From NCBI GenBank assembly GCA_003158115.1, contig PMGM01000071.1:964-19457 (forward strand): 18,494 nucleotides of DNA, given 5' to 3'. Below are positions 16,622-18,494 of the stretch, piece by piece. Source of the stretch: Methanobacterium sp. (GTDB lineage: Archaea > Methanobacteriota > Methanobacteria > Methanobacteriales > Methanobacteriaceae). Within the stretch, counting starts at the first letter, position 1. Every line of letters begins with the position of its first letter. Under the pieces are notes generated by a model. That model was not told the origin of the DNA, ran no database searches, and saw only the letters and a program-made list of their open reading frames with translations. Both the position numbers and the translations under genes were made by a program.

Positions 16622-16918
16622 GCCTGCACTTCCTTTCTTATCCGATTCAGAAAAAGAGGTTGAAACAATTGTTAAATCTTCAGAGAAGTACGGAGCGGAT
16701 TACATTTTGTTTGGTGGGTTAACATTATATGGAGATGCTTTGGATGATTGTAAAACACTTTAATTCAATTTTTTAAAGGAAATCATCCTGATCTTATGGA
16801 TGAATATGAAAACCTGTTTAAAGGATCAACATCACTTTCAAAACGTTATCAAAATGATTTGTCTATTAGATTTAGTGAAATATCTAATAAATATGGTATT
16901 AAAAATAGTTTAATCTAA
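16608..16918 (+). pseudogene. 3' fragment of a duplicated SPL-family radical SAM gene
   Basis: Read from 16608 this matches residues 193-296 of the intact SPL protein at 14879-15769: GIINMPALPFLSDSEK, KYGADYILFGGLTLYG and DDCKTL, then an in-frame TAA at 16761-16763 where the intact gene has Tyr. A single-base deletion near 16780-16785 shifts the frame, after which HPDLMDEYENLFKGS and ending SNKYGIKNSLI follow to a stop at 16916-16918. The first 51 residues are about two thirds identical by hand count. The radical SAM cysteine half (about 190 residues) is absent, so it cannot work. The divergence implies an old duplication or acquired paralogue rather than a recent copy. Confidence 0.85.
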
Positions 16919-17046
16919 TTAAATCCAAAAATATCAATAAAATATAATTGATGATTCTGCTAATGTTTTATTCGAACTTTCTAAGACTTTTTTCCATTAT
17001 TAGATACGATAGGATTATAATCTGTATAATAAATTTTTAGAAAATT

Positions 17047-17070
17047 AATTTAAAAAAAGAAAAAAAATGG
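17047..17070 (-). terminator. Oligo-T terminator of mer
   Basis: Immediately after the mer stop (17076) the minus strand has eight T, a C and seven T (17067-17052), an unusually strong archaeal U-run terminator that fits a highly expressed single gene. Confidence 0.7.
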
Positions 17071-17075
17071 AGAGT

Positions 17076-18494
<1,419 letters not shown>

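Overview
The window reads as chromosome of a mesophilic hydrogenotrophic methanogen of the Methanobacteriales, most like Methanobacterium. The evidence is the F420-dependent reductase Mer of methanogenesis, an archaeal pyruvate:ferredoxin oxidoreductase gamma subunit, an archaea-specific dihydropteroate-synthase-like protein, the archaeosine radical SAM enzyme RaSEA, GGTGAT/GGAGG ribosome binding sites, TATA-type promoters and very AT-rich intergenic DNA. I saw no rRNA, tRNA, insertion sequence or CRISPR array.

Left part (1-7126). The 5' end of porC (minus) runs off the left edge. It is divergent from a plus-strand series: a DHPS-like protein, a two-zinc-finger tRNA thiolase of the TtuA/NcsA family, a 66-aa ubiquitin-like sulfur carrier ending in Gly-Gly, a site-2 protease, a DUF89/ARMT1-type metal phosphatase, a 6-phosphogluconate-dehydrogenase-like oxidoreductase with a DUF1932-type tail, and a 63-aa cysteine-containing protein of unknown role. 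Most are spaced by more than 60 bp with their own ribosome binding sites, so they look like separate units. The thiolase and carrier form a functional pair.

Middle (7127-14486). A MarR regulator overlaps a MATE efflux pump gene (drug-responsive operon), with twin operator-like boxes next to its TATA element. Facing it on the minus strand are a TmcAL-like HxGH nucleotidyltransferase, an alpha/beta hydrolase, a ThrE-type amino-acid exporter and RaSEA. Three genes in the window (thiolase, TmcAL-like, RaSEA) have or suggest tRNA-modification roles, but they are scattered.

Right part (14487-18494). An SPL-family radical SAM gene with a TTG start is followed by a decayed region. This holds a possible frameshifted minus-strand membrane-protein relic, a 68-aa molybdate-binding Mop/TOBE protein, and a clear 3' fragment of a second SPL-type gene carrying an in-frame stop and a -1 frameshift. 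The highly expressed mer gene closes the window. Upstream of mer is an isolated GC-rich 32-mer ending in ATTGAAAC that resembles one CRISPR repeat. The most unusual signals are this solo repeat, the duplicated and broken SPL gene with its flanking repeats, and the repeated ATACCAAA motif in front of the intact SPL gene. I found no convincing new multi-gene system.
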